From Xanthomonas codiaei (GTDB lineage Bacteria > Pseudomonadota > Gammaproteobacteria > Xanthomonadales > Xanthomonadaceae), in assembly GCF_002939785.1 (NCBI RefSeq), contig NZ_MDEC01000008.1:89274-153273 (forward strand): a stretch of 64,000 nt of DNA, in the 5' to 3' direction. Positions 16,350-25,403 of the stretch are shown piece by piece. The first letter of the stretch is position 1; each line of letters opens with the position of its first letter. Under the pieces are notes generated by a model. The model had not been told where the DNA came from. It searched no databases and was given only the letters and a program-made list of their open reading frames with translations. The position numbers and the translations under genes were made by a program.

Positions 16350-19070
16350 ATGTCAGTGCAACATCGCCACATTCCGGCAGGCCGGGCTGTGGGTCAGCGT
16401 TCGATCCGTGATTTCCGCCGCTCCGTGATGGCCATCAGTGTGGCCACGCTGTTGAGCGCGCAGGCCTATGCGCAGGATGCGACCACCACTGCTGCACCGG
16501 CGTCGGATGCGACCACCCAGCAGCTGGACACGGTGCAGGTCACCGGCACGCGCAGCAGCGTCACCAAGGCGCAACTGGTCAAGCAGAATGCCGAACAGAT
16601 CGTCGACTCCATCGTCGCCGAAGACATCGGCAAGCTGCCCGACAACAACGTCGCCGAAGCATTGCAACGCATCTCCGGCATCCAGATCTCGCGCAACTAC
16701 GGTGAAGGCAGCTCGATCGCCATTCGTGGCCTGACCCAGGTGCGCACCGAGCTCAATGGCCGCGATATCTTCACCGCCAACGACGGCCGTGGCCTGAGCT
16801 TCGAAGACGTGTCGGCCGAACTACTCGGCGGCGTCAACGTGTACAAGAACCCGTCGGCCGACATGATCGAAGGTGGCCTGGGCGGCACCGTCGACCTGCG
16901 CACGCGCCTGCCGTTCGACTATGAAGGCCGCAAGATCGCCGGCAGCGTCCAGTACAACTATTACGACTTGGCCGACGACGGCAAGCCGGCGTTCTCGGGC
17001 TTGTTCAGCGATCGCTGGCAGACCGGCATCGGCGAGATCGGCATCCTGGTGAACTACTCGCAGCAGAAGAGCCCGTTCCGCCAGGACACCATCTCGATCG
17101 AGCCGTGGTACACCCAGACCGATCTGCCGGGCTACGAAGGCCAGGGCATCTCGGTGCCGCACGGTGCAGGCATCAATACCACCATCGGCGAGCGCGAGCG
17201 CAAGACCGGTGCGTTTGCGATGCAGTGGCGTCCCAACGACGATGTCGAGGTCTATACGCAGGTGCTGCGGTCGGACTACGACTTCAGTTGGCACGACTAT
17301 TCGTTCTTCGCGCTGACCGGCGCCAACCCGATGCAGGGCTTGCCGGGCATCCAGGTCAACAACCGCAACGAATTCGTCAACGGCTCGTTCCAGAACGTGC
17401 CGACCGAATCCAATACCAGCCTGACCGAGCGTCACTCGGTGACCACCGACTACTCGCTGGGCGCCAAGTGGACGGTCAACGAAAAGCTGACCCTGAGCAC
17501 CGACTTCCAGTATGTCGATGCCACCACCAAGGGCACCCGCTACATCATCGCCACCGGGCAAGACACCAGCCCGCAGTTCAACGTCGACTTTCGTGGCGAT
17601 CTGCCGCGCCTGTCGGTGACCGATGCCAGCGGCGCAGAAGGCTACCTGGCCGATGTCAACAACTACGATGGCTGGCGCTGGCACCTGGACAACAAGGACG
17701 ACAATAAGGGCACCGAGTTCGCCTGGCGTTCGGACATGGATCTGGCGTTCGACAGCGATTTCGTGCGCAGCTTCAAGGCCGGCGTGCGCTACACCGACCG
17801 CGATGCCGAGACCAAGGGCAACGTGTGGCGCTTCATGTGCATCAACGATTGCTCGGGCACGCCGTTCTCGCAGTTCCCCAGCATCGGTCTGGTGGCCAAC
17901 CCCATCACCGACTTCTTCCGCGGTGAGAGCAGCACCTTCGGTCGCACGCTGACCGCCTCGGACGCAGCGGTGGCCAATTACGAACAGAGCCTAGCGACCT
18001 TCGGTGCCAGCCCGCTGGAATTTGCGCCCAACAACATCAACACCCAGAACGAGAAGACCTACGCGGCCTACGGTGTGTTGCGCTTCGGCGTGGATGGCGA
18101 CATCCCGTTCGACGGCAACATTGGCGTGCGCGTGGTCCGTACCGAAGTCGGCTCGCAGGGCGTGCGTACCGGCACCGATGCCGAAGGCGGCGGCCTGATT
18201 CCGGTCGATGCGCAGCAGACCTATACCGACGTGCTGCCTAGCCTCAACTTGCGCTGGATGCTGAGCGACCAGCTGCAGTGGCGGTTTGCGGCCTCGCGCG
18301 GCATTTCGCGCCCGACGTTCGACAAGCTCAACCCCAACCTGAGCCTGAGCACCGGTACCTCCAACGGCGCCTCGACCTTCACTGGCAACGCGGGTAACCC
18401 GAGCCTGGAAGCGGTCAAGGCCGACCAGTTCGACACCGCGCTGGAGTGGTATTTCGGCCAGGGCTCGATGATGTACGGCACCGTGTTCTACAAGAAGGTG
18501 GAAGGCTTCATCGCCAACGCCGTCTTCAACGAGGTGTACGACGGCCAGGTGTGGCAGATCACCCGTCCGGTCAATGGCGACTCGGGCAAGATCCGCGGCG
18601 CGGAACTGGGCTATACGCAGTTCTTCGACTTCCTGCCGGGCTGGCTGAGCGGCTTCGGCCTGCAGACCAACTACACCTACGTCGACAGCGAGGCGCCGAG
18701 CCCCACCGCCACCGATACCAATGGCCAGGCGCTGACGGTACCGCTGGAAGGCCTGTCCAAGAACAGCTACAACGCGATCCTCAGCTACGAAAACAAGCGC
18801 TTCCAGGGCCGCGTGGCCTACAACTGGCGCAGCGACTGGCTGGTGACCACCGCGGGCAACGGCACCGGCAACCTGCCGGTCTACAACAAGGGCTTCGGCC
18901 AGTTGGATGCCTCGCTGCGTTTCAACCTCAATGATGTGTGGTCGATTTCGCTGGATGGCGTGAACCTGCTCGATACCCGCCGCGAGAGCTATCTGGGTGT
19001 CGAGTCGCGCTACCGCGACTTCGTGATCAACGATCGTCGGTATGGCCTGACCTTACGGGCCAGCCTGTAG
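16350..19070 (+). CDS. TonB-dependent receptor, second of the xyloglucan locus
   Basis: A 906-residue relative of the preceding receptor. It has a signal peptide (cleavage after AYA near residue 40), a TonB-box-like LDTVQVTGTRSS, a plug domain (DIGKLPDNNVAEALQRISGI, AIRGLTQVRTELNGRD, NPSADMIEGGLGGTVDLRTRLP) and a beta-barrel. Plug and C-terminal segments align well with the first receptor, which indicates tandem duplication followed by divergence of the extracellular loops. The last residue is Leu rather than the usual aromatic residue. It probably imports a different size or decoration of xyloglucan fragment. A terminator-like hairpin separates it from the GH74 gene. Confidence 0.93.
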   Translation: MSVQHRHIPAGRAVGQRSIRDFRRSVMAISVATLLSAQAYAQDATTTAAPASDATTQQLDTVQVTGTRSSVTKAQLVKQNAEQIVDSIVAEDIGKLPDNNVAEALQRISGIQISRNYGEGSSIAIRGLTQVRTELNGRDIFTANDGRGLSFEDVSAELLGGVNVYKNPSADMIEGGLGGTVDLRTRLPFDYEGRKIAGSVQYNYYDLADDGKPAFSGLFSDRWQTGIGEIGILVNYSQQKSPFRQDTISIEPWYTQTDLPGYEGQGISVPHGAGINTTIGERERKTGAFAMQWRPNDDVEVYTQVLRSDYDFSWHDYSFFALTGANPMQGLPGIQVNNRNEFVNGSFQNVPTESNTSLTERHSVTTDYSLGAKWTVNEKLTLSTDFQYVDATTKGTRYIIATGQDTSPQFNVDFRGDLPRLSVTDASGAEGYLADVNNYDGWRWHLDNKDDNKGTEFAWRSDMDLAFDSDFVRSFKAGVRYTDRDAETKGNVWRFMCINDCSGTPFSQFPSIGLVANPITDFFRGESSTFGRTLTASDAAVANYEQSLATFGASPLEFAPNNINTQNEKTYAAYGVLRFGVDGDIPFDGNIGVRVVRTEVGSQGVRTGTDAEGGGLIPVDAQQTYTDVLPSLNLRWMLSDQLQWRFAASRGISRPTFDKLNPNLSLSTGTSNGASTFTGNAGNPSLEAVKADQFDTALEWYFGQGSMMYGTVFYKKVEGFIANAVFNEVYDGQVWQITRPVNGDSGKIRGAELGYTQFFDFLPGWLSGFGLQTNYTYVDSEAPSPTATDTNGQALTVPLEGLSKNSYNAILSYENKRFQGRVAYNWRSDWLVTTAGNGTGNLPVYNKGFGQLDASLRFNLNDVWSISLDGVNLLDTRRESYLGVESRYRDFVINDRRYGLTLRASL

Positions 19071-19093
19071 AACGCGCCGTAGGAAGTGCGTCT

Positions 19094-19138
19094 CCGGTCC
19101 GGCGAGCTGTGCAGGCAGCTCGTCGGGCCGGTGTTTTT
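19094..19138 (+). terminator. Terminator or attenuator between receptor and hydrolase genes
   Basis: A stem with perfect core 19103-19109/19116-19122, extended by CCGG (19094-19097) with CCGG (19128-19131), is followed by TTTTT at 19134-19138. It lies 24 bases after the second receptor stop and before the GH74 gene. It could lower hydrolase expression relative to the receptors. Confidence 0.65.
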
Positions 19139-19181
19139 CCTATCGATGGCGATGCCATCGATCGCGAGGGGAGCTGGAGGA

Positions 19182-21443
19182 ATGATCGCCATGATCGATC
19201 CGCCTACTGCTAAGCGCCGCCTTTCCGCAGCACATGCGTGGCTGACTGCCGTTTGCCTGACGCTGGTGTTGCCCTTCATGACGCCCCACGTGTCTGCGGC
19301 CGAGCCCGGCACGCCCGGGCCGTATCACTGGCGCAGTGTCGCCATCGGCGGTGGCGGATTCGTCACCGGCGTGCTGTTCCATCCCGCCGAGCGCGATCTT
19401 GCCTATGCACGCACCGATGTCGGTGGCGCGTATCGCTGGGACGCGCGAGCGCAGCAGTGGATTGCCCTGACCGATTGGCTGGGTGCGAACGACTGGAACC
19501 TGATGGGCATCGATGCCTTCGCCATCGACCCTGCCGACCCCGAGGCCATCTATCTGGCGGCGGGCACCTATATGCACGAACGCGCCGGCCATGCGGCCCT
19601 GCTGCGCTCGTTCGATCGCGGCCGCAGTTTCCAGCGTGCGGACCTGCCGTTCAAACTGGGGGGCAACCAGCTCGGCCGCGCCAATGGCGAGCGGCTGGCG
19701 GTGGACCCCCACGATGGCCGCGTGCTGCTGCTGGGCTCGCGCGATGCCGGCCTGTGGCGCAGTGAGGATCGCGGCGCGCACTGGTCGCGCGTGACCAGCT
19801 TTCCGGCCGAGGCGTTTGCAGGAGCGCACGCGCGCAACCATGTCGGGCGCGAACAGGCGGTGGGCGTGGCGTTCGTGGTGTTCGACGCGGCCAGCGGCAA
19901 GCAGGGGATGCTGACGCCACGCATCTATGTCGGGGTGTCCACCGAACAGACCAGCCTCTACGTCTCCGACGATGCGGGCCGCACTTGGTCTGCCGTAGCT
20001 GGACAACCCAAGGGCCTGCGCCCCAGCCACATGGCCGGCGGCAGCGACGGACACTGGTACCTGAGCTACGGCGACCAGCCCGGCCCGGACCTGATGGCCG
20101 GCGGCGCGTTGTGGAAGTACACCCCGGCGCAGTCGCGCTGGGACGAGATCAGCCCGATCGCGCAGCCGGCCAGCGGCGATGGCTTCGGTTGGGGCGCGGT
20201 TGCGGTGGATCCGCAACAGCCGCAGGTCGTGCTGGCCAGTACCTTCCGCCGCCGCACGCCACGCGATGAGCTGTTTCGCAGTACCGACGGCGGCCGCAGC
20301 TGGACGCCCTTGCTGGCGGACTCGCAGTTCGACCACAGCACTGCGCCGTGGACCGCGCAGGCAACCCCGCACTGGATGGGCGCGCTGGCGATCGATCCGT
20401 TCGACAGCAACCACGCGCTGTTCGTCACCGGCTATGGCATCTGGGCCTCGCGCAATCTGCAGGAGTTCGCGCGCACGCAGCAGCCATTGCACTGGTGGTT
20501 TCAGGACCGCGGGCTGGAGGAAACCGTGCCGCTGGATCTGCTCAGCCCGATGGCCGGTGCGCATCTGCTCAGCGCGCTCGGCGATATCGATGGCTTTCGC
20601 CACGACGATCTGGACAGCGCGCAGCTGCAATATGCCGGCCCGCGCCTGACCAATGGCGAGAGCATCGACGCCGCCGGCCAGGCGCCGTTGACGGTGGTTC
20701 GCAGCGGCACCGTGCGCAATCGCCGCAACAACGAAATCCGCGCGCTGTACTCGCGCGATGGCGGTGCGCACTGGCGTGCATTCGCCAGCGAGCCGCCGGC
20801 CGGGCAGGGAGCCGGCACGATCGCCATCGGTGCCGATGCGGCGCAGGTGGTGTGGGCGCCGGAGCACGGCGGTGTGTGGCGCACTGCGGATTTCGGTAGG
20901 CACTGGCAGCGTGTGCAGGGCCTGCCCGAGACCGCGGTGGTGGTGGCCGACCGTGTCGATGCGCAGCGCTGGTACGCCGCCGATGCGCTCAGTGGGCGCC
21001 TGTACGAGAGTACCGATGGTGCGGCCAGTTTCCGCGATACCGGGCAGGCGCTGGGCACGCCGGCGCGCGACGAGCGCAGGCGTCCGCAGTTGCGGCCCGA
21101 TCCCTGGCGCGCAGGCGTCGTGTATCTGGCCAGTCCGGCGCGTGGCGTGATGCGCTGGCAGGACGGCCGCCTGCAGACCCTGTCGACACCGGACGAGGCA
21201 CGCTCGCTCGGCATCGGCAAGCCGCTGCGCGACGGCGCGCCACCGGCGCTGTACCTGGCCGGTCGCGTGGCCGGGGTGGATGGGGTGTTCCGCTCCGACG
21301 ACGACGGTGCGCACTGGCGGCGCATCAACGACGACGCGCATCGCTTCGGCAAACCATACAGCGTCACCGGCGACCCACGGCTTCCCGGCCGGGTGTATTT
21401 CGCGACCGGCGGACGTGGCATCTTCTACGGCGACCCGCGATGA
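19182..21443 (+). CDS. GH74 xyloglucan-specific endo-beta-1,4-glucanase
   Basis: A 753-residue secreted enzyme with the two seven-bladed propellers of family GH74. The signal peptide ends near HVSA (about residue 40). The repeated D-x-G-x-x-W/F sialidase-like motifs (SEDRGAHW, SDDAGRTW, STDGGRSW, SRDGGAHW, SDDDGAHW) are spaced through the protein. Catalytic candidates are Asp79 in ARTDVGGAY and an Asp in IDPFDSNH near residues 405-408. It would cut the xyloglucan backbone outside the cell or at the surface. GAGGGGAG supports the ATG at 19182; a second ATG at 19191 is also possible. It opens the hydrolase part of the locus. Confidence 0.93.
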   Translation: MIAMIDPPTAKRRLSAAHAWLTAVCLTLVLPFMTPHVSAAEPGTPGPYHWRSVAIGGGGFVTGVLFHPAERDLAYARTDVGGAYRWDARAQQWIALTDWLGANDWNLMGIDAFAIDPADPEAIYLAAGTYMHERAGHAALLRSFDRGRSFQRADLPFKLGGNQLGRANGERLAVDPHDGRVLLLGSRDAGLWRSEDRGAHWSRVTSFPAEAFAGAHARNHVGREQAVGVAFVVFDAASGKQGMLTPRIYVGVSTEQTSLYVSDDAGRTWSAVAGQPKGLRPSHMAGGSDGHWYLSYGDQPGPDLMAGGALWKYTPAQSRWDEISPIAQPASGDGFGWGAVAVDPQQPQVVLASTFRRRTPRDELFRSTDGGRSWTPLLADSQFDHSTAPWTAQATPHWMGALAIDPFDSNHALFVTGYGIWASRNLQEFARTQQPLHWWFQDRGLEETVPLDLLSPMAGAHLLSALGDIDGFRHDDLDSAQLQYAGPRLTNGESIDAAGQAPLTVVRSGTVRNRRNNEIRALYSRDGGAHWRAFASEPPAGQGAGTIAIGADAAQVVWAPEHGGVWRTADFGRHWQRVQGLPETAVVVADRVDAQRWYAADALSGRLYESTDGAASFRDTGQALGTPARDERRRPQLRPDPWRAGVVYLASPARGVMRWQDGRLQTLSTPDEARSLGIGKPLRDGAPPALYLAGRVAGVDGVFRSDDDGAHWRRINDDAHRFGKPYSVTGDPRLPGRVYFATGGRGIFYGDPR

Positions 21444-21549
21444 GCGCGCCGTCCCTATGCGTGTCATCGCGTTGTCCTAGCGTGTCCAGCTTCGTCCCCC
21501 GTTGCCTCGTTGCGCGCCGACTGGCCGCGCTGCCCCTGGAGATCACTGC

Positions 21550-23466
21550 ATGACCGTCACCTTCGTTTGCCGCGCCTGCCTGCTGGGCCTGGCGCTGGTC
21601 AGCCCGCTCGCAGCGGCGCAGCCGACCCTGCCACTGTTGTTCAGCGATGGCGCGGTACTGCAGCGCGACCAGCCGATGCCGGTCTGGGGCTGGGCGACAC
21701 CGAATGCATCCATCAGCGTGAGCCTGGACGGCAAGCGCGCCACCACCAAGGCCGATGCGCAGGGAGCATGGAAGGTCAGCCTGCCGGCGCACACGGCGGG
21801 CGGCCCCTACGTGCTGAGCGTGCAGGGCGACGGTGGCCAGCTGCAGGTGCGCGATGTGCTGGTCGGCGATGTCTGGCTGGCCAGCGGTCAATCCAACATG
21901 GAATGGCCGTTGGCGCAGGCCAGCGACGGCGCGCAGGCGGTAGCGGCGGCCAACGATCCGCAGCTGCGTCACTTCAAGGTCCCCAAGTCGTGGTCGGTGC
22001 AACCGCAAGCGCGCCTGGCCGGAGGCGAGTGGAGGGCCGCCACGCCTGCCAACGCCGGCGAGTTCACCGCAGTGGGCTACTTCTTCGCCAGGGAACTGCG
22101 CGCCAGTACCGGCGTGCCGATCGGCATCATCAACAGTACCTGGGGCGGCAGCGCGATCGAGGCCTGGATGGACGCCGCCTCGCTGGGCTTGAACGCCACT
22201 CAGAATCAGGGCGCCATCGAGGCGATCAAGCAGCGCGATGCCGCGGCGCAGGCCGCCACCGGCAAGCGCATCGCGCGCTGGCCCAAAGTCGATGGTGACA
22301 CGCCGCAGTGGCGTGAGCCGGACTTCGACGACAGCAACTGGGACAGCATCCCGACCAGCCAGCAATGGGAGGCCAGCGGTTTCGATGGCATGGATGGCAT
22401 TGCCTGGTACCGCACCACCTTCACCTTGACTGCGGCGCAAGCCAAGGCCGGCATCGCGCTGGGCGTCGGCCAGATCGACGACTCGGATATCACCTACGTC
22501 AACGGCCAGCAGGTGGGCAGTACCGAAAAGCAGTGGAACCTGCCGCGCGTCTACCAGGTGCCGGCAGCGGCGTTGAAGGCCGGCGTCAATCACATTGCGG
22601 TGCGCGTGGAAGATCTCAGCGGCGGGGGCGGCATGCATGGCCCGGACGAGCAGCGCTTCGTGCAGACCAACGACGGCGCCAAGCATGCATTGAGCGGCTG
22701 GAAGTTCCGCCCCGCTGCGGTGCGCGTCTCGTTGACCGACAACAAGAACCAGCTGCCGACGCTGCTGTACAACCAGATGATTCACCCGCTGCAGCCGTTC
22801 CCGGTCAAGGGCGTGATCTGGTACCAGGGCGAAACCAATGCCAGCGAGAGCGGGGCGGTGAAATACCGCGAGCAGTTTGCCGCAATGATCCAGCAGTGGC
22901 GCGCCGAACGTGGCCAGAAGGCCCTGCCGTTCCTGTGGGTGCAGCTGGCCAACTTCAAGGCCGGCGGCGACCAGGGCGAGCTGAGTCCATGGGCGCTGCT
23001 GCGCGAGTCGCAATCCAAGACGCTGGCACTGCCGGCGACCGGGCAGGCGGTGATCATCGATATCGGCAACCCCACCGACATCCATCCCACCAACAAGCGC
23101 GATGTCGGGCATCGCCTGGCGCTGGCTGCGCGGCACGTGGCCTATGGCGAGAAACTGGTGTACAGCGCGCCGGTATTCAAGCGCGCGCGTTTCGACGGCG
23201 ACAAGGCGGTGCTGACGTTCGATCTGCAGGGCAGTGCGCTGCAGGTGCGCAGCGGCGGTGCGGTGCAAGGCATGCGTATTGCCGGTGCCGATCAACGCTT
23301 CCATCCGGCCACCGCGCAAATCGACGGTGACCGCATCACCGTGCACAGCGACGAGGTGAGCGCGCCGGTTGCGGTGCGCTATGGCTGGAGCGAGAACCCC
23401 GACGACGCCAACCTGATCAGCCGCGAGCAGTTGCCCGTTTCCCCCTTCCGCACCGATACCTGGTGA
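21550..23466 (+). CDS. Xyloglucan acetylesterase, CE20-like (sialate O-acetylesterase fold)
   Basis: A 638-residue exported esterase of the SGNH type. After a signal peptide (cleavage near AAA-QP, residue 23) come a small beta domain and the block-I motif GQSNMEW with nucleophile Ser115. A beta-sandwich insertion (about 240-360) follows, then the block-V motif TDIHPTNK with Asp510 and His512. This arrangement and the location fit the CE20 founding enzyme of the X. citri xyloglucan locus, which removes acetyl groups from galactose in xyloglucan oligosaccharides. It would act in the periplasm before the galactosidase. The next gene begins 11 bases after its stop. Confidence 0.88.
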   Translation: MTVTFVCRACLLGLALVSPLAAAQPTLPLLFSDGAVLQRDQPMPVWGWATPNASISVSLDGKRATTKADAQGAWKVSLPAHTAGGPYVLSVQGDGGQLQVRDVLVGDVWLASGQSNMEWPLAQASDGAQAVAAANDPQLRHFKVPKSWSVQPQARLAGGEWRAATPANAGEFTAVGYFFARELRASTGVPIGIINSTWGGSAIEAWMDAASLGLNATQNQGAIEAIKQRDAAAQAATGKRIARWPKVDGDTPQWREPDFDDSNWDSIPTSQQWEASGFDGMDGIAWYRTTFTLTAAQAKAGIALGVGQIDDSDITYVNGQQVGSTEKQWNLPRVYQVPAAALKAGVNHIAVRVEDLSGGGGMHGPDEQRFVQTNDGAKHALSGWKFRPAAVRVSLTDNKNQLPTLLYNQMIHPLQPFPVKGVIWYQGETNASESGAVKYREQFAAMIQQWRAERGQKALPFLWVQLANFKAGGDQGELSPWALLRESQSKTLALPATGQAVIIDIGNPTDIHPTNKRDVGHRLALAARHVAYGEKLVYSAPVFKRARFDGDKAVLTFDLQGSALQVRSGGAVQGMRIAGADQRFHPATAQIDGDRITVHSDEVSAPVAVRYGWSENPDDANLISREQLPVSPFRTDTW

Positions 23467-23477
23467 CACGGAGTCTT

Positions 23478-25220
23478 ATGACCATGCATTCCCCCGTCAC
23501 GCCTGCAGCCTCCCGTTCCAGTGTTCGTCACTGTCTGCGTCCTCTGCTGCTGTCCGCACTGACGCTGGCCCTGGCGGCCTGTCAATCCGGCGAGCAGGAC
23601 AGCGCTGCCAAGCCCGACACCGCCACTCCCGCGGCAACTGCGCCAGCCACTCCACCTGCCTCTGCGCAGGCGCCTGCCACGCAGACGCCGATGCCGCAGT
23701 TCGTCAGCAAGGACGGCAAGCATGCGTTGCTGGTCGACGGCGCGCCATTCCTGATCCTGGGCGCGCAGGTCAACAACTCCAGCAACTATCCCGGCGTGCT
23801 GGACAAGGTATGGCCGGCGATCAAGGTGATGGGCCCCAACACCGTGCAGGTGCCGATCGCCTGGGAACAGGTGGAGCCGGAAGAGGGCAAGTTCGATTTC
23901 TCCTTCGTCGATACCCTGCTCACCCAGGCGCGCGAGCACAAGGTGAAGCTGGTGCTGCTGTGGTTCGCCACCTGGAAGAACAATGGCCCGGCGTATGCCC
24001 CATTGTGGGTCAAGGCCGACAACCAGCGCTTCCCGCGCGTGATCACCCGCGAGGGCAAGGCGATCGGTTCGTTGTCGCCGCATGCGCAGGCCACACTGGA
24101 CGCCGACCGCAAGGCGTTCGTGGCCTTCATGCAGCACCTGAAGAAGGTGGACCCGCAACACACGGTCATCATGATCCAGCCGGAGAACGAGCCGGGCACC
24201 TATGGCAGCGTGCGCGACTTTTCGCCGATGGCGCAGAAGCTGTTCGACGGGCCAGTGCCGGATGAGCTGATCAAGCGCTTGAACAAGCAGCCGGGCACCT
24301 GGGCGCAGGTATTCGGCGCCGATGCCGATGAGTTCTTCCATGCGTGGTCGATCGGCCGTTACATCGACCAGGTGACTGAAGCCGGCAAGGCCGAATATCC
24401 GCTGCCGATGTACGTCAATGCCGCGCTGCGCGGGCCGTTCAATCCGGGTCAGCCCGGGCAGTACGCCAGCGGCGGCCCTACCGACAACGTGCTCGATGTC
24501 TGGAAGGCCGCCGGCCCGCATATCGATCTGCTGGCACCGGACATCTACATGCCCGAATACCGCATGTACACCACGGTGCTGGAGCGCTACGCGCGCCCGG
24601 ACAATGCCTTGTTCGTGGCCGAAACCGGCAACCGCCCGGAGTACGCGCGTTACCTGTATCCCACGCTGGGCCACGACGGCATCGGCTGGTCGGCCTTCGG
24701 TATCGACTTCACCCGTTACTCCAACTACCCGCTGGGCGCCAAGCACGTCAACGAAGAGACCCTGGCGCCGTTCGCACTGGGCTACAAGGCGGTCAGCATG
24801 GGCATGCGCCCGTTCGCCAAGGCCGCGTCCGAAGGCAAGTTGCACGGCACCGCCGAAGAACCCGGCCAGGCCGTGCAGGAACTCAAGCTCAACGATCGCT
24901 GGAGCGCCACCATCACCTACGGCGTGCCGCAGTTCTGGTTCAAGGGCGATCCACCGGGCAATCCCGAACCGATCGGCGCCGCCCTGATCGCCGAACTGGG
25001 GCCGGACGAGTTCCTGGTCACCGGCTACCATGCGCGCGTGACCTTGCACCCGGCCAGCGACGCCACCGCCAACATGTTCTACGACCGCGTCGAGGAAGGC
25101 GTGTACGAGGGCACGCAGTGGCAGTTCCAGCGCAACTGGAACGGCGACCAGACCGACTACGGGGTCAATTTCTCCAGCGTGCCGCAACTGCTCAAGATCA
25201 AGCTCGCCACCTACAAGTAA
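23478..25220 (+). CDS. GH35 beta-galactosidase, lipoprotein
   Basis: A 580-residue GH35 enzyme that would remove galactose from xyloglucan side chains in the periplasm. The N-terminus is a lipoprotein signal (LALAAC) followed by an alanine-, threonine- and proline-rich linker. The TIM barrel holds acid/base Glu238 (QPENEPG) and nucleophile Glu382 (VAETGN), 144 residues apart as in the Cellvibrio xyloglucan galactosidase. The C-terminal beta domain is of the kind found with this subfamily. The ATG at 23478 follows ACGGAG; a second ATG lies six bases later. Confidence 0.92.
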   Translation: MTMHSPVTPAASRSSVRHCLRPLLLSALTLALAACQSGEQDSAAKPDTATPAATAPATPPASAQAPATQTPMPQFVSKDGKHALLVDGAPFLILGAQVNNSSNYPGVLDKVWPAIKVMGPNTVQVPIAWEQVEPEEGKFDFSFVDTLLTQAREHKVKLVLLWFATWKNNGPAYAPLWVKADNQRFPRVITREGKAIGSLSPHAQATLDADRKAFVAFMQHLKKVDPQHTVIMIQPENEPGTYGSVRDFSPMAQKLFDGPVPDELIKRLNKQPGTWAQVFGADADEFFHAWSIGRYIDQVTEAGKAEYPLPMYVNAALRGPFNPGQPGQYASGGPTDNVLDVWKAAGPHIDLLAPDIYMPEYRMYTTVLERYARPDNALFVAETGNRPEYARYLYPTLGHDGIGWSAFGIDFTRYSNYPLGAKHVNEETLAPFALGYKAVSMGMRPFAKAASEGKLHGTAEEPGQAVQELKLNDRWSATITYGVPQFWFKGDPPGNPEPIGAALIAELGPDEFLVTGYHARVTLHPASDATANMFYDRVEEGVYEGTQWQFQRNWNGDQTDYGVNFSSVPQLLKIKLATYK

Positions 25221-25403
25221 TCGCCACGTGAGACGGCGCCGCCTTCGGGCGGGCGGCCGCTGCGCGGAATCGCCATGCAGCACGTCGATTCCGCCGCATC
25301 GACAGGGCTTGCCCGACCATCGCCGCCTTGCGTGCTGCTTCATAAACGAAAGCCATGCGCTGCCGCCCCCGCAGCAGCGATTCGACATTCAAAGGGAGTG
25401 ACC

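Noticed and set aside
19140-21467. A 775-codon minus-strand frame opposite GH74
   Set aside because: Shadow frame; the plus strand shows repeated propeller motifs and a signal peptide.
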